NCBI RefSeq assembly: GCF_019711495.1
Contig: NZ_JAIGNM010000003.1
Location: forward strand, 417,312-481,311
DNA length: 64,000 nt
Reading direction: 5' to 3'
Origin: Qipengyuania xiamenensis
Lineage (GTDB): Bacteria > Pseudomonadota > Alphaproteobacteria > Sphingomonadales > Sphingomonadaceae
Part shown: piece by piece, positions 26,930-34,785 of the stretch
Layout of the letters: every line of letters begins with the position of its first letter
How positions within the stretch are numbered: position 1 is the first letter of the stretch
Made by a program: the position numbers and the translations under genes
The notes under the pieces: generated by a model
The model's database searches: none
What the model saw: only the letters and a program-made list of their open reading frames with translations
Told to the model about the DNA's origin: nothing

Positions 26930-27217
26930 TTAGCGGCGCGAGAAATTGAGGCCCATCGTGATGGCTCGTTCTCGGCGGTCTGCGGAACGGTTGTGCGCGA
27001 TACGGTCATAGACCGACTGCCATTCGCCCTCGCTCAGGCAGACCAGATTCGCACTGGCATCTTCGCTCGAGACATCGAGACACTGGACCGTCACCGGCTC
27101 GCCCTCGGCGATCGCCGTTCGGGTTGTTTCGGATACGAAGGTGTCGGGGGACTGCAGGACGGGATCGTCGAGTGAAACCGGGGTCAGAGCGACGGCGGCA
27201 GTAACAAGAGCAAGCAT
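26930..27217 (-). CDS. Small exported protein of unknown function
   Basis: 95 residues, unrecognised. N-terminal export signal (MLALVTAAVALTPVS), then a mature part with two cysteines (VTVQCLDVSSED and ANLVCLSEGEWQ), which could form one disulfide. It ends with an arginine-rich stretch (ADRRERAITMGLNFSRR). A GGGGAG ribosome site lies before the ATG, and a 16-bp palindrome lies 13 bp upstream. Alone between the S9 peptidase and popZ on the same strand. Confidence 0.65.
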   Translation of the reverse strand: MLALVTAAVALTPVSLDDPVLQSPDTFVSETTRTAIAEGEPVTVQCLDVSSEDASANLVCLSEGEWQSVYDRIAHNRSADRRERAITMGLNFSRR

Positions 27218-27229
27218 TTCATTCTCCCC

Positions 27230-27245
27230 TTGGTGAAGTCACCAA
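27230..27245. repeat. 16-bp palindrome upstream of the small exported protein
   Basis: TTGGTGA-AG-TCACCAA with perfect 7-bp arms, between popZ and the gene at 26930. It lies 13 bp upstream of that gene's start, so it is a candidate operator. Confidence 0.4.
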
Positions 27246-27287
27246 TAGGGAACGCGCCGGGTTAACGGCAGATGAAATGGTTGTTTT

Positions 27288-27791
27288 CTAGCGCTTCTTG
27301 CCCGCGATGCGCGAGATTTCCGCCTTGACCAGCTCTTCGACCATCGAGGGCAGATTGTCGTCGAGCCACTGGGCCAGCATCGGGCGCAACATCTGGCGCA
27401 CGAGGCCTTCGAGCGAGGTTTCGCCCGAGCGGACGATCTGCGGCTGCTTGCCGGGCTTTGCGAGCATCGAAAGCGCGGCGAAATTCTGCTGCATCGCGCT
27501 GCGGGTGGCATCGGCGATCAGGCTCTCGTCGAGATCGTCGTCCTCGCCCGGTTCTTCACCGAAGCGGGCGTCGAGCTCGGCATTGTCCTCGATGATGAGT
27601 TCTTCACCGAGCTCGGCGCCCAGTTCGAGCACTTCCTCGGCTTCTTCCGCGTCGGCGGGCTCGGCGCTGCCGGCAATGAGCCCGCGGCGACGACCGAATG
27701 CACTGGCTTCGACGTCGCGGCTGTCGCGCGCGATCACCTTCTTGATCGAGTCGAGGATCTCTTCGACCGAAGGTTCGCCGTTATTCTGCAT
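27288..27791 (-). CDS. popZ: Polar organising protein PopZ (DUF2497)
   Basis: Scaffold that forms a polar condensate and anchors ParB-parS at the cell pole in alphaproteobacteria. 167 residues: N-terminal helix EPSVEEILDSIKKVIARDS (client-binding region), an acidic, proline-poor disordered middle (rich in Glu/Asp), and a C-terminal oligomerisation block LEGLVRQMLRPMLAQWLDDN and VEELVKAEISRI. This is the PopZ layout. ATG at 27791 is preferred to an upstream TTG. The middle is short compared with Caulobacter. Functionally linked to parABS at the other end of the origin region. Confidence 0.88.
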   Translation of the reverse strand: MQNNGEPSVEEILDSIKKVIARDSRDVEASAFGRRRGLIAGSAEPADAEEAEEVLELGAELGEELIIEDNAELDARFGEEPGEDDDLDESLIADATRSAMQQNFAALSMLAKPGKQPQIVRSGETSLEGLVRQMLRPMLAQWLDDNLPSMVEELVKAEISRIAGKKR

Positions 27792-27859
27792 GTACGCCAA
27801 GCCCCTGCCTCCATTGCCGTCCCGAATCGGGTACGGACCCAGTGCTAAGGCCTAATGCC

Positions 27860-29335
27860 CTAGTCTTCAATCTCGGGAATCTCGGCAGTGGGGGCCGGGA
27901 TGTCGACGGTGCTGCTGGTCTTTGCTTCCGGAGCGGGATCGCGCCCCCAGTCCCAGACGCTGCCGCTGACGCGGTCGTAATTGTCGATCGGGTCGTAGAG
28001 CACGCCCTCGTCGCCCAGGCCGAGGTCGCGCGCTTCCGCGCGGCCCATCGCGGCGAGGAGCGAGAAGCCCGCAACATAGGCGTTGCGCCGTGCGGTCACC
28101 AACTGGACGCGCGAAGACAGGAGTTCCTGTTCCGCGTTCAGCACGTCGAGGATCGTCCGGTTGCCGATCGAGTTTTCGGCCCGCACACCTTCAAGGCTGA
28201 GCGCGGCGGCATCGACGGCCGATTGCGAGCTTTCGATGATCGCGAGGCTCGCCTGCCAGCTCGAATAGGCGGCGCGGGTCTGCGCGATCACATCACGTTC
28301 GGCGGCGACAACATTTTCGAAGGCGGCTGTAGCCCGCGCGGTTGCCTGCCGCTGCAAGGCTGCCGGACGGCCACCCTGGAACAGGGGAATCCGCAGCGAA
28401 ACACCTGCCGATGCGGCTGTCGCGGTCTGGTCACTGGGAACGATCGGGCTGTTGGGATCCGAAGGATCGAGCGGACCGTCTGCGATGCTGCCCAGATAGT
28501 TGTCGTAATCGTAGCCTGCGAAGACCGACAGGCGGGGAAGGCGGCTCGAACCGGCGACTTCGATATCGTACCCTGCCGCAGCTGCACGTTCCTTGGCAGC
28601 GATCAGGTCGGGATTGTTCTCGAGAGCGACATCGACGGCGGTTTCCACATCGCCGGGGAGGCCGGGAAGCGGCGGCGGTGCCTGCAGGTCGGTCGGAGCC
28701 TTGCCGACGAGGGCGATATAGTCCTCGCGCGCGGCGATGAGGTTGGCCTGTGCGCTGCGCAGGTCGCCCTCGGCCAGCGCGAGGCGGGCCTGCGACTGGG
28801 CAACATCGGTGCGCGTCAGGTCGCCGATTTCGAAACGGTCGCTGGTCGCCGAAACGTTGACCAAAAGGACGTCGACCTGGTTGGCCGACAGGGCGACGAG
28901 CGCCTGACCGCGAAGCACGTCCATATATGCGGCCACTACGCGAGTGAAGATTGCGCTTTCGAAGCCGCGCAGGTCTGCGCGACCGGCCTGCACGCGTTCT
29001 TTCGCGGCAGCGACCGAGTTGCGCACGGCGCCGCCCGAATAGATGGGAACGCCGAGATCGACGCCTGCCGTCAGCACGCGGTCGGGAGTGAAGAAGCTGG
29101 TTGAACGCTGCTTGATGAATTCGGTGACGGAGGCCGCGCCGTCGACCGAAGGCAGGCCTGCAGAGCGTTCGATCTGCACGCCTTCGTCGGTCGCACGCTG
29201 GTTGGCGCGCGCCGCTTCGAGCGTCGGGTTGTTCACATAGGCGTCGGTCAGCGCTTCCTGCAGCGTGTCGGCCTGGGCAGGGTTTGCGGCCAGGGCCAGC
29301 GCGATTGCGCTCCCCGAAAGTACCAGTCTGTTCAC
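27860..29335 (-). CDS. tolC: TolC-family outer membrane efflux/secretion channel
   Basis: Trimeric outer membrane channel used by type I secretion and RND efflux. About 491 residues: signal peptide (VLSGSAIALALAANPAQA), the repeat TLQEALTDAYVNNPTLEAAR, and two OEP domains typical of the family (GDLTRTDVAQSQARLALAEG; ENSIGNRTILDVLNAEQELL). It ends with a proline-rich tail. The GTG at 29335 follows GGAGGGG and yields a conventional signal peptide; an ATG at 29353 adds six residues carrying that ribosome site. The pcm gene lies 21 bp upstream on the same strand, the arrangement known beside Caulobacter TolC. Confidence 0.92.
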   Translation of the reverse strand: MNRLVLSGSAIALALAANPAQADTLQEALTDAYVNNPTLEAARANQRATDEGVQIERSAGLPSVDGAASVTEFIKQRSTSFFTPDRVLTAGVDLGVPIYSGGAVRNSVAAAKERVQAGRADLRGFESAIFTRVVAAYMDVLRGQALVALSANQVDVLLVNVSATSDRFEIGDLTRTDVAQSQARLALAEGDLRSAQANLIAAREDYIALVGKAPTDLQAPPPLPGLPGDVETAVDVALENNPDLIAAKERAAAAGYDIEVAGSSRLPRLSVFAGYDYDNYLGSIADGPLDPSDPNSPIVPSDQTATAASAGVSLRIPLFQGGRPAALQRQATARATAAFENVVAAERDVIAQTRAAYSSWQASLAIIESSQSAVDAAALSLEGVRAENSIGNRTILDVLNAEQELLSSRVQLVTARRNAYVAGFSLLAAMGRAEARDLGLGDEGVLYDPIDNYDRVSGSVWDWGRDPAPEAKTSSTVDIPAPTAEIPEIED

Positions 29336-29356
29336 TACCCCTCCCTTGTGCATCTC

Positions 29357-29953
29357 TTAAAAGCTCCAGCTCTCCGGCTTGTCGAATGCGCCGAGGCGCG
29401 GAACGCCCATTTCTGCAAGCGGAAGCAGCGCGAGCGCCTTGCCCGACTTGCGGCCCGTGGCGAGGCGGGTCACGCCGCGTTCGACCAGGCCGGTGACGAT
29501 ACGGCCGCCTTCGGCGACCTGCTTGGCAAGACTTGCCGGAACATGTTCGATCGCACCGTCGACGAGGACGAGCGAGTAATTGCCCTTCTTGGCCTTGAGC
29601 GCGTCAGCAGGCGAGATCGCCTTGACCGAGGCCACCAGCGGTTCGACCAGCGCAGGCAGGTAGCCGCTGCCGCCGTCGATCACGAGGACGGTGTCATCCG
29701 CCTTGGGGCTGGCTTCGGCGAGCATCGCGCCGTGGAACAGCGGTGCGGGCAGGAAGCCGCCCTCGCCCAGCCGGATCGCGCGATCCATGTAAGCGGTGCC
29801 CTTGGCGTTCTCGGGAACGAAATCCTCGCGGGCAAGCGTGCCCATGCGTTCGAGCACGAAGGGCTCGTTCACGCCGCTGGTGCGCAGCTGGCTGTCGATC
29901 ATCGCCTTCCTTGCGGCGGCGTAGTCGGGGCGGGTCTTGGTCGTGGTGCTCAT
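29357..29953 (-). CDS. pcm: Divergent protein-L-isoaspartate O-methyltransferase-like protein
   Basis: PCMT-family fold, 198 residues: YAAARKAMIDSQLRTSGVNE, MGTLAREDFVPENAKGTAYM and GEGGFLPAPLFHGAML match the N-terminal PCMT region. SAM motif I is degenerate: VLVIDGGSGYLPALVEPLV instead of the usual E-x-GTGSGY. Motif II region LVLVDGAIEHVPASL is retained. Repair activity on isoaspartyl residues is therefore doubtful, though it may still bind SAM or serve another role with the downstream tolC gene, 21 bp away. Diverges from fumarase across a 151-bp gap holding overlapping palindromes. Confidence 0.8.
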   Translation of the reverse strand: MSTTTKTRPDYAAARKAMIDSQLRTSGVNEPFVLERMGTLAREDFVPENAKGTAYMDRAIRLGEGGFLPAPLFHGAMLAEASPKADDTVLVIDGGSGYLPALVEPLVASVKAISPADALKAKKGNYSLVLVDGAIEHVPASLAKQVAEGGRIVTGLVERGVTRLATGRKSGKALALLPLAEMGVPRLGAFDKPESWSF

Positions 29954-29966
29954 AAATATCCGAGTG

Positions 29967-29982
29967 CTGTATTACAGTAATA
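29967..29982. promoter_or_regulatory. Overlapping palindromes between pcm and fumarase genes
   Basis: CTGTA-T-TACAG (29967-29977) overlaps TATTAC-A-GTAATA (29970-29982), both perfect, 14-29 bp upstream of the pcm start. Placement between divergent genes fits an operator; the regulator is unknown. Confidence 0.45.
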
Positions 29983-30104
29983 ACACGGTTGCGCAAGTGC
30001 TGCGTTGCCTTAGGCGCAAGACCCTTTGCTTCCAAGCGCTTTGACCGATGCCGTCAAACGCGCCTATCGGGGAGCGCAAATCTGCAACATGGGAATAGGC
30101 AGCG

Positions 30105-31631
30105 ATGAACGGCATGGTGGTTATCAAGGAAGAGGACCTTATCGAGAGCGTGAAAGACGCGCTCCAGTACATCTCTTACTATCATCCGATGGATTATATC
30201 CGCGCGCTGGGCAAAGCCTATGAGGCGGAAGCCGGACCGGCGGCGAAGGATGCCATCGCGCAGATCCTCACCAACAGCCGCATGTGCGCCGAGGGGCACC
30301 GCCCGATCTGCCAGGACACGGGTATCGTCAACGTCTTCGTCAAATGGGGCATGAACTGCCGCCTCGACACGACGCGCAGCTTGCAGGAAGTGGTCGATGA
30401 GGGTGTGCGCCAGGCTTACAACCATCCCGACAACAAGCTGCGCGCCTCGATTCTCGCCGATCCTGCATTCACCCGCCGCAACACGCGTGACAACACGCCC
30501 AGCGTCCTCTCGGTCGAGATGGTGCCGGGCGACACGATCGACATCGACGTCGCAGCCAAGGGTGGCGGCAGCGAGAACAAGTCGAAGTTCAAGATGATGA
30601 ACCCGAGCGACAATATCGTCGACTGGGTGGTCGAGCAGCTGCCGTCGATGGGCGCTGGCTGGTGCCCCCCCGGCATGCTCGGTATCGGCATCGGCGGCAC
30701 GGCGGAGCATTGCATGAAGCTCGCCAAGCTTTCGCTGATGGACCCGATCGACATGGGCCAATTGAAACAGCGCGGCGCGCAGACCGATCTCGAGCAGCTG
30801 CGGATCGACATTTTCGATGCCGTCAACGCGCAGGGTATCGGCGCGCAGGGCCTCGGCGGCCTTTCGACCGTGCTCGACGTGAAAATCCTCGACGCGCCCT
30901 GCCATGCGGCGGGCAAGCCGGTGGCGATGATCCCGAACTGCGCTGCCACGCGCCATGCGCACTTCATGCTCGACGGATCGGGTCCCGCCTATCTCGATCC
31001 GCCGAACATCGACGAATATCCCGATGTGACCTGGAAGCCGGATACGGCGGCCAAGCGCGTCGACCTGAACAATCTCACTCCCGAAGAAGTGGCGAGCTGG
31101 GAGCATGGCGACCGCCTGCTGCTTTCGGGCAAGATGCTCACCGGGCGCGATGCCGCGCACAAGCGCATTCACGACATGCTCGAAAAGGGCGAGGAGCTGC
31201 CGGTAGAGTTCAAGGGCCGCGCGATCTACTATGTCGGCCCGGTCGATCCGGTGATGGGCGAGGTCGTCGGTCCGGCTGGCCCGACCACGGCCACCCGCAT
31301 GGACAAGTTCACCGAGATGATGCTCGATCTCGGCCTCCTCGCCATGATCGGCAAGGCCGAGCGCGGGCATGATGCGGTCGAAGTGATCAGCCGTTTCAAG
31401 GTCGCCTATCTCATGGCCACGGGCGGCGCTGCCTATCTCGTCAGCCGTGCGATCAAGGGTGCGGAAGTCGTCGCTTTCGAGGATCTCGGCATGGAAGCGA
31501 TCTACGAATTCGAGGTGCAGGACATGCCGGTGACCGTCGCCGTCGATGCGCAGGGCAACAACGTCCACACGCTTGCACCGGCGCGCTGGCGCGAGAAAAT
31601 CGCGAAAGGCGAGATCGAGCCCGCCGAATAA
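30105..31631 (+). CDS. fumA: Fumarate hydratase, class I (Fe-S)
   Basis: Oxygen-sensitive [4Fe-4S] fumarase of the TCA cycle, hydrating fumarate to malate. 508 residues, single-chain form with alpha and beta domains fused. N-terminal domain with AEGHRPICQDTGIVNVFVKW (cluster cysteine) and WCPPGMLGIGIGGTAEHCMK (cluster cysteine and active site). After a linker the C-terminal domain has LLLSGKMLTGRDAAHKRIHD and YYVGPVDPVMGEVVGPAGPT. Other class II fumarases are not in the window. A GC-rich stem (31667-31690) lies after the stop. Confidence 0.96.
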   Translation: MNGMVVIKEEDLIESVKDALQYISYYHPMDYIRALGKAYEAEAGPAAKDAIAQILTNSRMCAEGHRPICQDTGIVNVFVKWGMNCRLDTTRSLQEVVDEGVRQAYNHPDNKLRASILADPAFTRRNTRDNTPSVLSVEMVPGDTIDIDVAAKGGGSENKSKFKMMNPSDNIVDWVVEQLPSMGAGWCPPGMLGIGIGGTAEHCMKLAKLSLMDPIDMGQLKQRGAQTDLEQLRIDIFDAVNAQGIGAQGLGGLSTVLDVKILDAPCHAAGKPVAMIPNCAATRHAHFMLDGSGPAYLDPPNIDEYPDVTWKPDTAAKRVDLNNLTPEEVASWEHGDRLLLSGKMLTGRDAAHKRIHDMLEKGEELPVEFKGRAIYYVGPVDPVMGEVVGPAGPTTATRMDKFTEMMLDLGLLAMIGKAERGHDAVEVISRFKVAYLMATGGAAYLVSRAIKGAEVVAFEDLGMEAIYEFEVQDMPVTVAVDAQGNNVHTLAPARWREKIAKGEIEPAE

Positions 31632-31666
31632 CGTCGATCCTCGACAAACGGCAATGCGAGTTCGAC

Positions 31667-31690
31667 GGCGGCGCTGGCCTTTGCGCCGCC
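31667..31690. terminator. Stem-loop after fumarase, weak terminator candidate
   Basis: GGCGGCGC (31667-31674) pairs perfectly with GCGCCGCC (31683-31690) around an 8-base loop, 36 bp after the fumarase stop. No T run follows, so termination is uncertain. Confidence 0.4.
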
Positions 31691-31730
31691 GAAACGCCAC
31701 ATATTGCTTGTTTTGAACGCTGAACCCCAG

Positions 31731-32948
31731 ATGAATCGCGATATGCGCGCACCGGTCAAGGTGGTGGTCCTGTCCATCGTCGGCCTGTGGGTGGCCTATT
31801 TCCTGCTGATCACCGCGCGCGGCGCCGTGGTCGGCCTCGAACTGCAGGACGAATTGCTCTGGAGGCGCGCGATAGTGTGCGTTGCCGGCGGCGGTATCAC
31901 CGTCCTTCTGTGGATGTTGCTGCGCCTGTTCGATGCGCGCAGCCTTGCGATGAAGGTCGGCATCGCCATCATCGCTGCCGTTCCTGCATCGCTCGCGATC
32001 GCGCAGATCAACACGATGGTCTTTGCCCCGATCGAGGACCAGGTCCGTGCCAAGATCGGCGAGCAGCGCGGTCTGACGATCCGCCGAGACGAATCGGGTA
32101 ACCTCCTGCTCGACATTCCCGGCCAGACGGCCCCCGAAGGTGCGGAGCAGAGTGGGGACGGCAGCCCCGAAGCACCGCCCGCCTCGATCGTGATCGAGCC
32201 TGCGCCGACCGCGGCCGATTACTGGCGGCGGCTGACCGACCTCGCGCTTTCGCGCTACTTCCTGCTGCTGGCATGGGCGGCGCTTTATATCGCCATCGTC
32301 GCAGGCGCCCGCGCGCGGGCCGCCGAAAGGCGCGGTGAACGCTTCCGCAGCGCTGCCAAGGCGGCCGAACTGCGTAGCTTGCGCTACCAGGTGAACCCGC
32401 ATTTCCTGTTCAACACGCTGAACTCGCTCTCATCGCTCGTGATGACCGGCAAGGGTGATCGCGCCGAGGAAATGATCCAGTCGCTGTCGCGCTTCTACCG
32501 CCATTCGCTCGCGGACGATTCAACCGGTGATGTGAGCCTCGAGGACGAGATCGACCTGCAGGAGCACTATCTCGAGATCGAATCGGTGCGTTTCCCCGAC
32601 CGGCTCAAGGTGCATGTCGACCTTCCGAACGAACTCGCCCAGCTCAAGGTGCCGGGCATGATCCTGCAGCCGCTGGTGGAAAACTCGGTGAAGTACGGTG
32701 TCTCCGCATCGGCCAAGCCGGTCACGATCAGCATCGTCGCCCGCGAGGAATATGGACGCCTCGTCATCCGAGTCAGTGATAACGGCCCCGGAATGCCGAC
32801 CAGCCACACCGGCGGGTTCGGCATCGGCCTTGCCAATGTCCGCGACCGCCTCGAGGCACGCTTCGGTCAGGAAGCGACGATCACGTCGGGCCAGTCGCTC
32901 GATGGCTATGAAACCGAACTCAGGCTACCGATGGTGAAGCATGGCTGA
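31731..32948 (+). CDS. LytS-type sensor histidine kinase
   Basis: Membrane histidine kinase of the His_kinase/LytS family. 405 residues from the ATG at 31731. Four hydrophobic segments occur before residue 200 (about 12-32, 50-65, 77-95 and 176-195), with an extracytoplasmic loop carrying VRAKIGEQRGL. The phosphoacceptor is His224 in QVNPHFLFNTLNSLSSLV. The N box is LQPLVENSVKYGV, and the G boxes are VSDNGPGMP and GGFGIGLANVRDRLEARFG. The response regulator gene overlaps the end by 8 bp, making them an obvious pair. The stimulus is unknown. An in-frame TTG at 31704 lacks a ribosome site. Confidence 0.92.
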   Translation: MNRDMRAPVKVVVLSIVGLWVAYFLLITARGAVVGLELQDELLWRRAIVCVAGGGITVLLWMLLRLFDARSLAMKVGIAIIAAVPASLAIAQINTMVFAPIEDQVRAKIGEQRGLTIRRDESGNLLLDIPGQTAPEGAEQSGDGSPEAPPASIVIEPAPTAADYWRRLTDLALSRYFLLLAWAALYIAIVAGARARAAERRGERFRSAAKAAELRSLRYQVNPHFLFNTLNSLSSLVMTGKGDRAEEMIQSLSRFYRHSLADDSTGDVSLEDEIDLQEHYLEIESVRFPDRLKVHVDLPNELAQLKVPGMILQPLVENSVKYGVSASAKPVTISIVAREEYGRLVIRVSDNGPGMPTSHTGGFGIGLANVRDRLEARFGQEATITSGQSLDGYETELRLPMVKHG

Positions 32949-33678
32949 GGAAACAGACACGAAACTGCGCACGCTGATCGTCGATGACGAACCGCTTGCG
33001 GTTGAACGCATGCAGGTCATCTGCAGCAAGATGGACGATCTCAACGTCGTCGGCACGGCCAGCGATGGTGCCCAGGCACTGCGGCTGGTCGAGGCGCTTT
33101 CGCCCGACCTGATCCTGCTCGACATGACCATGCCCGAAGTCGACGGGCTTTCGGTCGCCAAGACGCTTGCCAAGCAGGAAGAGCGTCCGGCGGTCGTCTT
33201 CGTCACTGCGCATGACAATTACGCGGTCGAGGCCTTCGATCTCGACGCGGTGGACTATGTCCTCAAGCCGGTGAAGCCCGACCGTCTCGAACGCGCGATC
33301 CAGCGCGCCCTTGCCCGCCGCGGCGAAGGCGAGCGCGAGGAAAGCAAGTGGCTCGAGGAATTGTGGATCCCGCATCGCAGCGAGCTGATCCGCATCGACA
33401 CCGAGGAGGTCTCTCGCATCGATGCCGAGCGTGACTATGTCCGCCTGCATGTCGAGGATCGCAGCTACCTGCTGCTGCAGACGATCGCGGGTCTTGAGAA
33501 GCGTCTCGATCCTGCCAAGTTCATCCGCATCCATCGCTCGACCATCCTGAGGAAGGATCGCATCAAGGGCCTTCGCCACGATGGCCTAGGCGTCTGGTCG
33601 GTCGAGATGGAAGACGGCGAAGCGCTGCGCATCGGCCGTACCTACCTGCCCAAAGTCAAAGCGATGGCCGGAAGGTAG
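32941..33678 (+). CDS. LytTR-domain response regulator
   Basis: DNA-binding regulator paired with the kinase upstream. 245 residues. Receiver domain: IVDDEPLAVERM with Asp15/Asp16, phosphoacceptor Asp61 (LILLDMTMPEVDG), Thr89 (VTAHDN) and Lys109 (VLKPVKP). The C-terminal LytTR domain (about residues 140-245) includes IDAERDYVRLHVEDRSYLL and FIRIHRSTILRKDRIKGLRH. Overlaps the kinase gene by 8 bp. The target genes are not visible; no LytTR direct-repeat pair was recognised upstream. Confidence 0.94.
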   Translation: MAEETDTKLRTLIVDDEPLAVERMQVICSKMDDLNVVGTASDGAQALRLVEALSPDLILLDMTMPEVDGLSVAKTLAKQEERPAVVFVTAHDNYAVEAFDLDAVDYVLKPVKPDRLERAIQRALARRGEGEREESKWLEELWIPHRSELIRIDTEEVSRIDAERDYVRLHVEDRSYLLLQTIAGLEKRLDPAKFIRIHRSTILRKDRIKGLRHDGLGVWSVEMEDGEALRIGRTYLPKVKAMAGR

Positions 33679-33690
33679 GTTTTTCGTTTT

Positions 33691-33910
33691 GCGCACCCGC
33701 CTCCGCGGGTGCGTCCTCGCTAGACGTGCGGCAAGCCGCACCCGCTGCGGGCGGGCAGTCGCCCTTGCGGTCCGCTGGTCGCGGACCGGATCAACGCCAG
33801 ATAGAACGTCTTCCTCTTGGTCGCGGTAGCCAAAGGCCGACGGGCCGCCGCCACTTATGCGGCGAAGCCAAGCGACGCGGAGGCGTCGCGCCCGGCGTTT
33901 GAGGGCGCAC
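33691..33910. repeat. Structured intergenic repeat, copy A (about 220 bp of hairpins)
   Basis: Lies directly after the LytTR gene. Successive hairpins: GCACCCGC/GCGGGTGC (33693-33712), GTGCGGC-AA-GCCGCAC (33726-33741), GGTCCGC/GCGGACC (33769-33787), CGCCGC/GCGGCG (about 33846-33864) and GCGACGC/GCGTCGC (33872-33889). It ends CGGCGTTTGAGGGCGC. The last 67 bp match copy B at 41694-41760 at about 58 positions, with paired changes that keep both stems. REP-like dispersed element, non-coding. Small reading frames across it are not credible genes. Confidence 0.75.
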
Positions 33911-33923
33911 AAACAATCAGGAC

Positions 33924-33965
33924 AAAAAAACACCCCGGCCGGGGGACTGCAGTCCGGCCGGGGTG
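33924..33965 (-). terminator. Intrinsic terminator of the UrcA gene
   Basis: CACCCCGGCC (33931-33940) pairs with GGCCGGGGTG (33956-33965). On the minus strand the stem is followed by seven T residues (A run at 33924-33930). The loop contains the palindrome GGACTGCAGTCC-like core ACTGCAGT. Confidence 0.88.
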
Positions 33966-33988
33966 CAGGTAAGCGGGCTGGGGGTTGA

Positions 33989-34279
33989 TCAGCCGCCGTT
34001 CGCGCGCTGCTCTACGACAGCTGCGAATTTCTTGGTCGCGGAAGCCTTGGCTTCGTCGAAGCAGCGCTTCGTGTCGGCATCGCGAAGGCGCGATCCGGTG
34101 GTGTGACGCGAATAATTGCAGGCCTTGCGAGCGGCATTGTCGATGCGCTGCTCAAGCGTTTTCTGGCCGTGGGCCGATGCAAGGTCGAGGTCGCGATATT
34201 CGACATCGAACGAGACGGTCTGGGCGCTCGCGGGGAGAGCGAAGGCTGCCAGGGTGAGTGCTACGAGGGTCTTTTTCAT
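33989..34279 (-). CDS. Exported UrcA-family protein
   Basis: Small periplasmic protein of the alphaproteobacterial UrcA family; function unknown. 96 residues from the ATG at 34277-34279: MKKTLVALTLAAFALPASAQ signal peptide, then the family pattern VEYRDLDLASAHGQKTLEQR, AARKACNYSR and DADTKRCFDEAKASATKKFA with two conserved cysteines. GGAGGAAT precedes the start. A strong terminator lies just after its stop. The longer frame to 34348 only adds a charged leader. Confidence 0.86.
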   Translation of the reverse strand: MKKTLVALTLAAFALPASAQTVSFDVEYRDLDLASAHGQKTLEQRIDNAARKACNYSRHTTGSRLRDADTKRCFDEAKASATKKFAAVVEQRANGG

Positions 34280-34443
34280 TGGTATTCCTCCGAGTCTGCG
34301 GCGGGTCCGGCTTTTCTGAGGGACTGTCGTTTCGGACCCGCCGCACAACCTGTATTGCTCAGCTACAACTGTAATTGCACGCGGCTATCGACGGGCGGGG
34401 AGCGCTTCTGGACCGAAAGGGGAGAACGGGCGACGAATGACGA

Positions 34444-34746
34444 TTGGCAATCGGCGAACAGCATTCCTATTTCTGGGAGGTGTTCCTGATTGCGATCATG
34501 TTCCTGCTCGGAGTGGGCAATTTCTTCGTCCACAAGGCGGTTCTGGAAAGCCGCCACCCCATGCTCGAGCAGTTTCGGGGCTTCCAGGGGGCGGGCCGCA
34601 GGGTCTCGCTTGCCTTCGAATTCGTCGTGCTCGTCGCCTGCATGCTGCTGGCGGCGCAGGGCTGGACGGGTGCCGTCATCGCCTATGCGATCTACAGCTC
34701 GTTCAATTTCGGAACCGCCTGGCTGATCCTGTCCGGGCGCATCTGA
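34444..34746 (+). CDS. Small integral membrane protein
   Basis: 100 residues, unrecognised. Hydrophobic segments at about residues 11-29 (WEVFLIAIMFLLGVGNFFV), 55-73 (LAFEFVVLVACMLLAAQGW) and 77-96. The only plausible starts are a TTG at 34444 or a later internal ATG, so the N-terminus is uncertain. Resembles small conserved membrane proteins of Sphingomonadales. Followed after 39 bp by the lipid kinase-like gene. Confidence 0.55.
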   Translation: MAIGEQHSYFWEVFLIAIMFLLGVGNFFVHKAVLESRHPMLEQFRGFQGAGRRVSLAFEFVVLVACMLLAAQGWTGAVIAYAIYSSFNFGTAWLILSGRI

Positions 34747-34785
34747 CCCGCGGGAACCTGCAAGGCCGCTGCGCGCTTCTCTCGC

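Noticed and set aside
30054..32402. 782-codon open frame antisense to the fumarase and sensor kinase genes
   Set aside because: Overlaps two well-recognised genes completely, with low-complexity His/Arg/Asp-rich sequence of the kind produced by GC-biased codon third positions.
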